NCBI GenBank assembly: GCA_964017045.1
Contig: OZ024809.1
Span: forward strand, 26,094,618-26,158,617
Length of the DNA stretch: 64,000 bases
Source of the DNA: Omphiscola glabra
Lineage: Eukaryota; Mollusca; Gastropoda; Lymnaeidae
Direction: 5' to 3'
The position numbers and the translations under genes are program-made. The first letter of the stretch is position 1, and every line of letters starts with the position of its first letter. This document shows positions 1 through 12,700 of the stretch, piece after piece. The notes under the pieces were generated by a model. It was not told the DNA's origin. It saw only the letters and a program-made list of their open reading frames with translations, and ran no database searches.

Positions 1-720
1 CAAGCATCGCGCTACAAAATTTCTGGTACACAACATCGATATCGCCGGATTGACATCGACCCTAGCAGCCTTGGTATCATGTCGGTCTCGTACCGCTATC
101 GGATAGACAATGTCACTTTTCGAAGCGTGATTTTCCCGTGCCTAGTGCCTCAAACAAGATTGGGAGGCCATCAATTCCAACCTTGTCCTATTGCAGTGGT
201 ATATGGAGCGACCAGTTATATCAAACGGCTTACCATGCAGCAGCGTTTCTTGGAAAAGGACTACGTGCCCGTCTTGTTCCTGGAGTAGTTATTTTCGTAC
301 GCTTTTTGTCTTATGCCTCACACATTCAGCTGTGGGACCACAAGGTTGGCCTGGCGCCGGCCTGTCGCTCATCCCTGAAGCGAGAGAGGGCCGCCATGTC
401 CCCGAGCCACGCCCACAGCAGTGTTCCCATGCGCCAACCTTTTCCCCCAACGTCGAAACACGGAGGTGTAAAAGGTCATTCAGACCTGGGTTAATCATAT
501 CAATCGTGCATGTCCACAAGAATAGAGCGAAAGGACGGTAGATTCCATCCCTACAGTCTAGTCAGGATTTACGACTCTTATGCCCCCTTGTTCAGTGAGT
601 CATTCGGTCGTGGCGAGGCCGCCGGATCATTAGCTTCACGTAGAGGAGCGATCCCTTGCGAGAGAATACATTCCAACACACATTTTGATTTTTCAAATAA
701 TCTATGATTATGATCTTTTC
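1..720. other. Moderately GC-rich unassigned sequence
   Basis: GC content is well above that of the following 8 kb. Overlapping short open frames exist on both strands (for example around 138-494), but none has a recognisable domain. Probably the edge of a repeat; nothing firm can be called. 721-1067 is AT-rich with no feature. Confidence 0.25.
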
Positions 721-1075
721 AAATTAAGGGTAAAGTCGGCGTAAACAAGGAAAAAATCCCCTATCCTAATTTACTCAATCGCTCCAAGCCCCCACCCCTT
801 CTTTCACCCTTTTTTCTGAAAGTTATTATGTATCCGGGCCAGATGCACAGCGATAAAATTTCTCCAAAATTACAAGCAGATTCAAATCCGTTTAAAACTA
901 AGTACATGATTGAATAAAGCTAATACTACGTCACATTAACTATTGATATACATCCGGGTCGACACAACAATTGCTCAGTATCAAGATGGTGTAGTTTGCT
1001 CAGCAGGATATTCCGGTACAGTGCAATGAGTACACCAACGTTCTCACGAAATACATATAGTGGATTATCTTATAT

Positions 1076-1270
1076 CAGCGGTTCTTCACCTGTGGGTCGC
1101 GACCCCTTTGGGGGAGCGAACGACCCTTTCCCAGAGGTCGCCTAAGACCATCGGAAAACACACTCTACAGGTATGAAGTAGCAATGAAAACAATTTTGTG
1201 GTTGGGGGGTCGCCACGACATCAGGATCTGTATTAAAGGGTCGTTGCATTAGGAAGGGTGAGAACCACTG
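1076..1270 (+). mobile_element. SPIN-like hAT MITE with perfect 8-bp target duplication
   Basis: It starts CAGCGGTTCTTCACCTGTGG and ends GAAGGGTGAGAACCACTG, flanked by TCTTATAT at 1068-1075 and 1271-1278. Interior blocks (GGTCGCGACCCCTTTGGGGG, CCTAAGACCATCGGAAAACA, TATTAAAGGGTCG) match, from memory, the SPIN / Space Invader hAT family. At 195 bp it is a non-autonomous copy without a transposase. Confidence 0.85.
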
Positions 1271-1370
1271 TCTTATATGATATAATATTAATATTGAAAT
1301 TTAAAATAGTTTTGACTTTCTCTTTAAGTTGTGTAGGCCGCAGTCGTTGTTCAAAACTGTTACATTGAAG

Positions 1371-1500
1371 ATACGATCATCTCACACGATACATTCATCT
1401 CATACGATACCATCATCTCATACGATACATTCATCTCATACGATACCATCATCTCATACGATACCATCATCTCATACGATACATTCATCTCATACGATAA
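1371..1500 (+). repeat. 18-bp tandem repeat
   Basis: About seven copies of CATCTCATACGATACATT, alternating with a CCAT variant. Confidence 0.9.
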
Positions 1501-1744
1501 ATTGACTGCCAGCTGTGATGTTTTCACAGTTGAGGGAAAAGGCAGAGACAGGGTGTGGGATCATGATTACAAGTTGCCGTTAAAGGATATGAGGCGAGAG
1601 GTTGAGGTGGAAGCCTCTGGCCGATGATTCTAGATAAACAGCCATGAGAAAGCTGCTCCTAGGCAACCGTTTCGTCCCAGCTACTTTGCAAACTAGTTGC
1701 GAGGTGGAAACCCACTGTAGAATCCCTCTTAGAGCGCGTCCGAC

Positions 1745-2030
1745 GCTTCCCCGGGATGGGTGGGGGGAAGATATTACGACGTACACTTACCATCCCAATT
1801 CCAAGGAAAGTCAATCGTGTCCACTGTGTGTATGCGCAGTGTCGGGCCGACATGGTGTCCTTGGGTTGGGGCGGCCACCAGCAGAAACGCCGCTCGAGCG
1901 GACTCGGGTGGGGGTCGTCCTGGTAAAGGGACATTTCCAGCGTGCCGCTTCACGGCCCGATATTCGGGCTTGGGGGTGCTTTGGGGAGGGCATAAAGAGC
2001 AACAAGCTCGACATTTCCTAATGTGACATT
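1745..2030 (+). repeat. GC-rich SINE-like repeat, copy 1
   Basis: GC-rich block in AT-rich surroundings, with AAGGAAAGTC, TGCCGCTTCACGGCCCGA and GGGAGGGCATAAAGAGCAAC in the same order as the inverse complement of 19085-19400. The ends are approximate. Small ORFs here are not taken as genes because the same sequence recurs in introns. Confidence 0.5.
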
Positions 2031-3399
2031 TCAAACAACACAGTTATTGACCACAATGAAGTCCAATAGTTTGTTTTTGGTCCGATTTCCAGGCTGGGAT
2101 GAATCAATTAAAAGCCCTTACACCACAGAACTAATAAAACGCACACAATGCATGTGAATTCAAACAGGCAGTCAACAATGTGAGCCAATCTCAATTTACC
2201 GTTAATGCCATGAGGCGATCAATACATCTAGTTACTGCTAGTCGCTGGGTGAGTCAGTTTCAAACAGGCCAGGAAGACATATGAGGTGAGGTAGTGGGTC
2301 AGGTACAAAATTAACACTAATAACAACACCAGTCCTTGTGGTAAAATGTTTGGCAGATTCCAAAGTGATTACATTGACAACTTTAATTAGTGTTGGGTCA
2401 CCATCATTTCCTTGTTAAACAAAACAATGTTACATACAGGATTCAAATTAGTGTAATTGTGTCATTATACGGCAGGGGTTCTTAACCTAGGAGCCGGAGA
2501 CCATTTGATCATCCATGGCTACTACTAGGGTACAGGGGCTCAAAAAAAAAAGAAAGAAAGAAAAGAACAAATTATTAAATGGTAGACTCAATCAAATATA
2601 ATAACCACATACATTCCATCAGTTTCAGCATTTTACCAATCAGTCACACTTGTAAACACAATTACCTAGCTATGTTGTATGTTGAAATCAACTGCAAAAA
2701 ATGTACAGAACGGCTCATAAAAGGTAATAGGTTTTATTAGTTAAGATGTTCAGTACAGAGAATGCATACAATGGCAGGATACTGTTCAGTATAGAAAATG
2801 TGTAAGTCGTAAAAATAGCTAAGTTATAAGCAAGAGACATTGTTTTTTAAAATACACAAAGTCCAAGGCACAGGAAAAGGGAATGTGTTTTAGTTTGCAA
2901 ACAAAGCTTTGAAACTCTCCTGTGATGAAGTTTGTTTAACTAACGAGGTCATCTTGGTGGCTCATGCCCTGTTTAATATAAACTTCTGAGCATACTTAAA
3001 ATATGCTTTTCAAACCAGAGCTCCTATAAATTTATTAAGGTGTAGGATATTTTGTTTGAAATTAAGCTGTTGGTTCATAGCTTCACTGTGGCTGCTTCTA
3101 TGTTTCCCCATGACTATCATTTTCTACATACAAAATTGAGCTAGAGAAGTCATTAGATCTATGCATTAATTCCTAGAGAGGAGGCTCACAAGGCGCCTGG
3201 AAAATGCTATGTTGACCAAGGTGCAACAATTCACACTGTTCAGTATAAGAAACAGTATGACACATTATAATATATTGAATAATCCAATAGTAGACTAAGT
3301 CAATGAAATTAAATGGTAAATAAAAAGACATTCAAACAAGAAGATACGGGTTAAGCCTATTTTAACAAGCCAATTAAAAACAACCACCATGGCTGGGTT

Positions 3400-4410
3400 A
3401 CCATGAATTTGTTGAAAGAAATTAGGTTGACAGAAAATTGATTGGTGGAAGTTTGGTCAAATGGAACTTTGGTCAAACTGAAACAAATTTTTTATTATTT
3501 TTTAATATTTTATTGTTATTATTTGGGAGGTTTGTTTGAATGGAAGTTGTTTCAAACTGATTTTCTTTTAATTTAAATAAAAAAATAATTTTAAAATGAT
3601 GCTAAGGCTACGAGAGGTACGGATGAGAAAAAGAACATTATTTTGAACCCTATTTTGCTCTAATAGAATTTTGTTAAAATTTTAAATAAAATTGCACAGA
3701 AGCCTAGTTATTTAAAATTAGGGAAGTAAAAATTGAAATACAACTCTAAAAAGTATTTTAAAATGCATACTATCGACAAGTTTTGCTATTAATTCAACAT
3801 TTTTATTTATATAATATCAGATTTTTCCATTTCAATTTGTCATGGAGGACAACACTGATTTAAAAAACAAAAGCTATTTTTTCCAAGTAATTAGTGGTAA
3901 AAATCCAATGGGTAAGCTTTATATGCTTAATGGCAAGTATTCTTTTGGCCGCCTTTTCTCTAATGACATTTGTTAAAAGCACACAAAAAATGAAATAAAA
4001 ATAGTAGTTGATGGCTACATGTATGTTGAGAGGGAGAAGCAGAGTTAAAAAAAAGAATAAATGGAAACTGAAATTACTTCAAAAAACGTTAGTGTCCATG
4101 TCAAAGTATAAGTGCTAATTTTATACTAAAATCAAAGAACGAAATCATGCATCTGATGGCTCTAAAAATCAAGTGAATAAAATAAAGAAAGGAATTAAAA
4201 GTGATGTGGGGAATTATTTAGCCCTTATCAACGAAAGGTTAAAGGTCAACTGACTTTAGCTGAAACTGTAGTTTAGCATCATTTTTTTAAAACAAATTTT
4301 TTAAATATACAAAAATTTGAACAAATTCCCATTCAAACAAATTTCTTTTTGAAAAAAATGTACGCGAAAACAAACTTCCTTACTGAGCAAATTTCTGTTC
4401 CACCAAAAAA
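3400..4410. mobile_element. Possible larger relative of the foldback MITE
   Basis: The left side (AGAAAATTGATTGGTGGAAG near 3432) and right side (GAGCAAATTTCTGTTCCACC near 4386) are roughly inverse complements and resemble the arms of the element at 20279. The interior of about 0.9 kb is AT-rich and noncoding. Ends and target duplication are unclear. Confidence 0.3.
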
Positions 4411-6182
4411 CTATAACAAGAATTTTTAATGAAATCTAAGTCAGAAAAGTGTAATAATAGTTTTTGTAATAAACCTTTATAATTTCAATTTGTGGATAAG
4501 CAATTCTCAATTATATAAAAGCAATTTAAAAATTATTGCATCATGGATACTGTTTTTTATCCAATTTAAACATTTTGTGGTGTAATTAATTAAAAAAATA
4601 TAAGGTCTTATTGTAAATACAATTCTACGGATTATCTTATTACATTCATAACTATCAAATGTTTTTCATTTAACGTTGTTTTATATATATAAAATCATTC
4701 CAACATCACAACCGCATGTAAGTATAAATTTCAATAAAATAAATGGATGGATTCTGTTCAATAGATGTTGGGTACAATCTAATCAGATCAAAGGCAAGTG
4801 ATTGTTATCAACATCACATTTTGTAAGTTTTAGCATCAATTGAAACATCATTATGTCCCTTGAATTCCAGAAAAATAAATCTCAGATCTTGTATTATGAC
4901 AGGTTAGCGTTTGATAGAGTAAATTAAACACAATTTAACAAGGGTAAATAGATCAAGGGTAAAGTAGACAAAATTATTTCATATAAAGTCAAGGTTCACC
5001 TGTTAGCTTTCAAAATAAAACGTTAGGGCGGTAAATATCCACAGAAAAATTGTACAAATAGCAGTGGAGATGTATACGTTTTGCTTCAGTTATATTATAA
5101 AATTCTACTTCCTGAAATATATTTATCAAAAATTTCTTTTAGCTTTATTGTCATTATAATAAAACAAACATGGTTTAAATTAGATATAATTTGAGAGGGC
5201 ATGAGTTAATAATGATTAAGAAAACAAACTAATTGATAACAATCAAAACTATTATGCAAATGCAAGTAGAGTTACCAATGGGACATCTAGCATTGGGATT
5301 ATAGCACACTCATTGGCAACTCACTCTTTAAATGGAAGATAATAGCAAGGGAAAACTACATGCATATAGATATGTTATAATAATATTACCATGAAATCTG
5401 AGCTAAAACTACACAACCAGTAGAATGATATTTAGCTGGTCATTTTTGTATATATACATTTTATGATATGGTAAAAAATCATAAATTCTTTCAAACAGCA
5501 ATAAACCCATTACAAAAACCACTTTGTGTCTTAAAGATAAAATAAACTAGAAGAATCCGTGCACACACATTTTTAAATTGAAAAAAATCGCATAATTTTA
5601 GTATTAGCAGTAACAAATTTCATAAGTCACCCTGATCAACTTCTAAAATATTTCCACATCTAATCTCTCTATTAATGTGCTTATTAACATTTTATCTCAT
5701 CGTCACCAAGACACTAAATTTCTATTTTTATATTCACCATTTATATAGCTGGATCTTAAGTTACCAGATTGCGTGGAGATTCTAGTCTTATCTTCTAAGC
5801 CTGTGCTAATTAATGAGATGAAATTTTGAGAGTTACTGCATGTTGTTGCATGCTATAACCAAATTATGAGAATAAATGCTGAAGTTTTCAGTCAGGTAAT
5901 ATCTGACTAGTGGCATGCCAGCATGTTAAATGTTATGTTGTAGACACATCAATAAATAAATTTCTACATAATATTAGGTGGTGCATTATTTCATGAGATG
6001 GTTCAGATAATTAACATATTCTTATTTAGAGCAGTAGTCAGAAGACATTAAAAAACTAGTTGAGACAATCTCTCTCTTAAGTTTAGCCATTATCTTCATA
6101 AATAGAGATGTAAAAACTTAAAAGTACCAGAGTTTTCAATCTGGTAAATGAAAAGGTGGTCATACAAAATTTGTGAGAAAAA

Positions 6183-6510
6183 TTAGGTGGAATCTAGAGG
6201 TTGGGTGGAATCTAGAGGTAGGGTGGAATCTAGAGGTTGGGTGGAATCTAGAGGTTGGATGGAATCTAGAGGTAGGGTGGGATCTAAATGTTTGGTGGGA
6301 TCTAAATGTAGGGTGGGATCTAGGTGTTGGTTGGTATCTAAATTTTGGGTGGGATCTAGGTGATAAGGTATCTGAATGTTTGGTGGGATCTGGACCATGG
6401 GATCTAGGTGATAAGGTATCTAAATGTTTGGTGGGATCTGGACCATGGGATCTAGGTGATAAGGTATCTAAATGTTGGATCTAGGTGTTGGGTGGCTTCA
6501 AAATGTTGGG
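6183..6510 (+). repeat. 18-bp based minisatellite
   Basis: Copies of GGTGGAATCTAGAGGTTG drift into GGTGGGATCTAAATGTTT, and then into a longer unit with GATAAGGTATCTAAATG. The period is a multiple of three, so long repetitive reading frames appear on both strands; they are taken as noncoding. Confidence 0.9.
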
Positions 6511-7131
6511 TGGCTCCTAGAATAAAACTGACCAGGATTCATCAATTAAGTCTCATGCAGGTACATTGTATAATAATAAACACTGAGGTATCTGGTACTA
6601 TTATCTTACTAGGTGGGACAGATAGAGTTTGTAAAATGTAAAGCTTATAACTTACGGTTTCACATAAATGTACACATAGTGAGCGGGCTTCATGGAATTA
6701 AAATATCTAAGACAAACTTTAAACAATTTAATACGAAACATCAGAATTTTATGTCAAAATATTTTTTTTTGAAAACACTTTTTAAATAATCGCAGACTGA
6801 AAAGCATTATTATTCTTGAACTTCTCAACTTAAAAGAAAAAAGATTAAGGGCATTTTTAGACCCATTTCACCTTGTGTATTACTTTTTTCTGAAGCTAAA
6901 CATTTGAAGTAAAATATTCAGTGCTTTATTCTCTTAGTTGCAGTAGACCCAACACAATACTAATTCAAATTAAATCTATTGTCAAAATGAAACAAGTCAC
7001 TGCCATCAATTACTGAAGTTCAAGAAAAGCAAGAATAGCAATGCTTTCTATTACTTTAATAGTTTAAAACAAATGTAAAAAACAAAAAGTGTGACAAGAT
7101 ATGTTCAGTGAACAAAAAAAGTTTTCTAAAT

Positions 7132-7230
7132 ACAACTATCATGATATGGTAAATAGAACTATCATGATATGGTAAATACAAACAACTATTATGATATGGT
7201 AAATACAAACAACTATTATGATATGGTAAG
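7132..7230 (+). repeat. Short tandem repeat
   Basis: Four copies of ACTATCATGATATGGTAAAT, the last two spaced by ACAAACA. Confidence 0.85.
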
Positions 7231-9737
7231 TGTTTGATAGGGTTAGTTGAATTTTTTTAAAAATTAAATACCAGTATATGAAATTTATTTCAGTTTTTTT
7301 TCCCAAAAAATGTGTAATAGATCATTTTGTCATGTATTAAAACATTCTTAAACTAAACATTACCTTTAAATTTCTTCAAAAGATTTGGACATTTTGTATG
7401 TTTTCCTTACATTAAAGTAAAGGTAACACTGATGGTAACAATGCTAGTAACATTGCTATATTTACTTCTGAAAGTAAATCTTGTGTTTATTATGTGAGTA
7501 AAGTTTGTAATTGGAATTTTTGGACGTTCTAGGCACCAACTGACACATAATAACATACCCCATTTTGGACACAAAGGTACCGCCATCTTGTAAGCAAATG
7601 ACGTGATTAAAACAAGTCTGTTACACATAAAACTGAGAATTGGCTCAAACACAAAGCCCAGATTTTTTTCACAATGGCAACACATGCTCTAGAACCTATA
7701 CATTATCCTTGTATAATTTTTTAACTAAACTTTCTATTTAAGTGTGATCCAATCAAAGAATTTGACCCCACAAGGAATAAACAAAAATCAATATCTTAGT
7801 GAGTATTCAAATATCACAATACACACAAAAAATCATGATAAAATAATTTCAGAGTATCAGATGTTAATCAATCACCATAATATTTTTTTAAGTAATCAAA
7901 ATAAACAATACCTGTATCTTATAGAATATTTTAAAAAGATTTATGTATACCCACATCAGATTTTTTTTTCCATTAAGCCACAACTGTTTGGACGGAGAGG
8001 CATAAAAAGAAAAACTATATAATATCTAAAAAATCTCATGTTTATAAAGTCTGAGTTGGTATGAACCCAGTTGGCAATTTGTTACCTTCATTGACTTCAT
8101 TAAATGACCATTCATGAATAAGTGATGAGTAATCGTGGGATAATAAGAGAGTGCAAAGAGTTAGTATCACATTAGAAATAAGTGCTGTGTTAAAAATTTG
8201 TGAAACACAAAAAAACACAAATAATATTTTCTAGACAGTGTTAAATTAATCTCTACTCCTTTACATCAACCAATGTTCCTTGTCTTTTACAATGTAAAAA
8301 TATGTGAAAATCCTGCATAAAAATACGATATGTACAGAATTTCAATGTGGCTGATTGTCAACAGATTTGTTCATGCCATTTTAATTTTTTTTAACACTGG
8401 CAAGATTTTAAAAGAAAATTAATTTTTTTTCTTCATAAGGTAAAGAAATCTTTTTTTTTTTTTAAATGCTGAATTATCAATTTAAAAGTAGAGAAGCAAT
8501 CAACACTCAATGGGATTTCCAAAAAGAAATCTGAAAAGAAATGTATAATTAGAAATAATTGTAGTTTTTGTTAAACATTTTCTGTAAAATACTTCTAAGA
8601 GTTCAGTAGAATATATAAAAGGAAAAATTTAAACACAAAAAAATTGAGTAGCTGATAAGACTTTTTTGTGGCAATTTAAATAATTACAGTTTGTTAAAAA
8701 AAAAAAATGTACTTGTTTTTTTTTTAATTTTTCAATAAAATCTGTCTATTTGCTTTCTGACATTCTAGCAAGATAGACAAAGTCCTATCTGACTTAACAA
8801 GTATTACATAGAATCAGATCTGTTCTTCATACAGAAGAACAAAGGTCAACATTCTGGAGATAAAATATCAACAATTTTAGCAATGTAAGAAAAAAATATT
8901 GAAAGAACAAGTCCCCCATCACAATGTTATTAAGTAAGTGCTCACCTTTTTTTGATTAAATTGACAACATTTATACATTTAAAAAAAAAAAATAACATTC
9001 CAATAAATCATTTGAGATGTACAATGTGATTTAAGGAAAAGTTCTTAACTAAAAGGCTTTTAAAAAAAAATTCAAGCCAATCTGATGTGGATAAATTGGA
9101 GGGAAATATTTCATGTCAAAACCAATACATTTGACGGTTACCACTTTTGGGCAGAAGGTTTACCAGATTCCAAAAATAGGAATCAGACACACATAAATGC
9201 TATTTGCACAGTGGTCTCCCACAGAATTTTCCTTATTCACTATTAGGATGTGCATACATAAAACTTTTGTGGACAAAAGAATCTGTTGGTGATATGTATG
9301 TTAAACAGTTTCAGCTGCTTGGTAAAATCATGATGTGAAGAACTGACTGTTCAAAGACTCAAGTTTTACATTTGATCAAGTGCATAGAAATATCAAGATT
9401 CTGGAACTTAAAGTTCAAACATTTTCGACACTGGATGTTGTTATCTAAGTTTAGTGCCATTTAACACCATGGCAAGTGACAAAACTCTCAAATACTTGAG
9501 AACTTAAGTGTGCATTTGGATACATTCATTTTTTAATTTGACCTCACTTAGATTGCAGTACAAGAGGATATCTTGCGGTGACTATAAATCAAATATTCAC
9601 TACACCCAAATCATTTTGATTTTAACTCAGTAAGGTAACTCACAGTTCCTATGATCAAAAAAAAAATCCATTATTTAATTTCTAATGACTATTGAAATTT
9701 CACAGAAGAATACATGATACTAAACTACCATCACTGT

Positions 9738-12700
9738 TCAAATGTTATCGACATTCATCTCTTCATCTGAACTGACTGAAGTAATGCTGTAGTGAGAGCT
9801 GCGTGAGGTGGACCTCCTGTCCTTGTCCTTGACAGTGCTGGCCGCTTTGGAAGTTGATCCCCAGGCACTGGAACCGTACGTGTTGGTGGACATTCCATCC
9901 GTGCTGACCCTTGCAGGGGGTCGCCTGGTCAGACAATTAAGGTCATTCTTAAGATTACTAGTTTTGTAGTTTTATGCAATTTGTTCAATTTGGAAATCTC
10001 GTAATTTTTAATTAAATGAAAGGTAGAAGTCATTTTAAATAGAACATTTAATCTTTTTACAGTATTTAAAAGGCTAATGACGTTATTGGGTTTTTTTGTT
10101 CTAAATTGTGTGTTCTAGGGGAGAGAATTTTTAACTTGGTAGGTGTTGAGAACTTTTTATAAGTAAATAGTCAAAACTATCCCTTCGTTACTATCAAAGG
10201 GGAGACAAATTGGACAAAAAGAGGAGGGTACATGAACAGTGTCTCTCAGGAGTGTCTAGATTCTAAGGCTTTTCAAATCAAATATTTGCAACATCAATAA
10301 TGTGAAGACAGAAGCCATAATATATTTTTGTACTTTTGTATCTTTTAAACATAGCTTCCCTAAGATATTATTTATCTACTTTGACTATCATCTTGACACT
10401 ACTGCTAATGCATATCATTTTAACTTAAACCTCATAAATATTTAAAATCTGGCTAACAGCATTCAATTGAATCCCCTGAATCGACACATTAGTCAAATAA
10501 GGCAGCTAGACAAGGACACACTAGTCAAATAAGGCAGCTAGACAAGGGCACATTAGTCAAATAAGGCAGCTAGACAAGGACACATTAGTCAAATAAGGCA
10601 GCTAGACAAGGACACATTAGTCAAATAAGGCAGCTAGACAAGGACACACTAGTCAAATAAGGCAGCTAGACAAGGACACATTAGTCAAATAAGGCAGCTA
10701 GACAAGGACACATTATTCAAATAAGGCAGCTAGACAAGGACACATTAGTCAAATAAGGCAGCTAGACAAGGACACATTAGTCAAATAAGGCAGCTAGACA
10801 AGGACACATTAGTCAAATAAGGCAGCTAGACAAGGACACATTAGTCAAATAAGGCAGCTAGACAAGGACACATTAGTCAAATAAGGCAGCTAGACAAGGA
10901 CACATTAGTCAAATAAGGCAGCTAGACAAGGACACATTAGTCAAATAAGGCAGCTAGACAAGGACACACTAGTCAAATAAGGCAACTAGACAAGGACACA
11001 CTAGTCAAATAAGGCAGCTAGACAAGGACACATTAGTCACATAAGGCAGCTAGACAAGGACACATTAGTCAAATAAGGCAGCTAGACAAGGACACATTAG
11101 TCAAATAAGGCAGCTAGACTGGGGGAGGAGGAAAACCTTCATAAAAAAGCAATGAACTCCACTAGGAAAAAAATTAAATTTGTTTGCGATTAAAATCTGG
11201 CACACTATACAAAAATAGCTGCAAGCTTGCCAGTTAAATTACAGCTACTGGAATAAATAAAGAACTTTTTTATTAAAATAATAAAATAGGTAATGATATA
11301 ACCAAGGTGTCTTACCTCTGTGCTACAGGTAGAGGGTCCTCAGGTGCAGTACTGTCCCAATCACTCTCTTCATCAAAGTCATCCTTGATGGGGAAAAAAA
11401 CAAACATCTGGTTTATATATGAACTTCTAAAAGTTGATCATAACATTCTACCCTGCAAAGAATCTGTGTATCAAATAATGAATAAATTCTACAAATGTCT
11501 ATATTTATTACTGCACCTACCGCAGGGTTGGGTTTCTTTCCACCTCCTGAGCCCATTGTATCAACACCTCCAAAAGGCTTAGAATTTGGGGAACGAGCCT
11601 GGAAGAAAAAGTCAAATTTTAGCAGGTGAGAATTGGGGTATTTTGAGCGGTTCATTAAATCAAAGTAGCAGATGTATTACATAATTTAAGTATCGACATG
11701 TTTAACGTATCCACATAATTAAAGTACCCACGTGTACAAATTACATTTTTACAAGTGTCCAGCAAAAGCAGAAAACTAACATAAATTTTTTTTTTAAATA
11801 ATAAATTTTCAAAACAAACTCACTCCTAGTTGACTCTCTATGTTTTTTCTCAAGAAGGAAACACCTCCAGTCCCTCTCTCCTGTGCTGCTGAGTTTCTGT
11901 CTTGTCTGGTAGAAATTTAACCAGAAACAATCAATGACAATTTATAATTTGAAAAAAGTATCCCCTCCCCTCCAACTCCTGTCCTTGTGAATGTCTTTCC
12001 AGGTCAACTACAAGAGTTTCATCACCACTGACACACTTTAAGATACCAACTTTATCACTTTCTTCATCTCACCTGTCGGATTCTAAGATATCACCGATTT
12101 CATCATCTGCATTATTGTTCATGGGCCTTGACTGTATCAGACGGGCTTTCGGGCCCTGGGTCCGTGGACTGGGACTCGGACCGCTTGGAACCTGAGCTGG
12201 GCCAGACTGAATCAACCTGACCCCGGGAGCGGCAACAAAGGCTTTCCCTCCGACCGACGGTGGATTGTCCTCTACTGACTCATCATCACTGTCAAACTGT
12301 GTACTTGTCCACTCTGTTGTTGACCTATCACAGAGAGTCTCATATTTTAGTCTCCAACAAAAATAAATGGTAAAACAATGACCAGCTGATGTTTGATATC
12401 TATTTGTAAAGTGCAGCTTGATTCTGTCTGAACACATAGATAGTTCTTAGATCAATCCGATGTGTCCATATCTATTTATTAGATCAACCCGATGTGTCCA
12501 TATCTATTTAGTAGATCAATCCGATGTGTCCATATCTATTTATTAGATCAATCTGATGTGTCCATATCTATTTATTAGATCAATCTTATGTGTCCATATC
12601 TATTTATTAGATCAATCTTATGTGCCCATATCTATTTATTAGATCAATCTTATGTGTACATATATATTTATTAGATCAATCTTATGTGTCCATATCTATT

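Larger units (their letters stand above)
2040..9737. other. AT-rich gene-free stretch 3' of DZIP1
   Basis: Apart from the repeats listed, only A/T-rich sequence with many stops was seen. A hAT-like end (CAGGGGTTCTTAACCTAGG) lies at 2473-2491 without a partner. The DZIP1 3'UTR occupies the upper part, but its end was not fixed. Confidence 0.5.

Noticed and set aside
1644..2034. Overlapping open frames on both strands
   Set aside because: They fall in the GC-rich repeat that recurs at 19085-19400, and GC-richness alone removes stops.
6173..6484. 103-codon open frame with repeated GWNLEV, and its mirror on the minus strand
   Set aside because: An 18-bp tandem repeat necessarily yields a periodic open frame on both strands; no start context, splice or family support.
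10484..11119. CRISPR-like array of 32-bp units
   Set aside because: Units abut directly without unique spacers, in a eukaryotic intron; it is a minisatellite.
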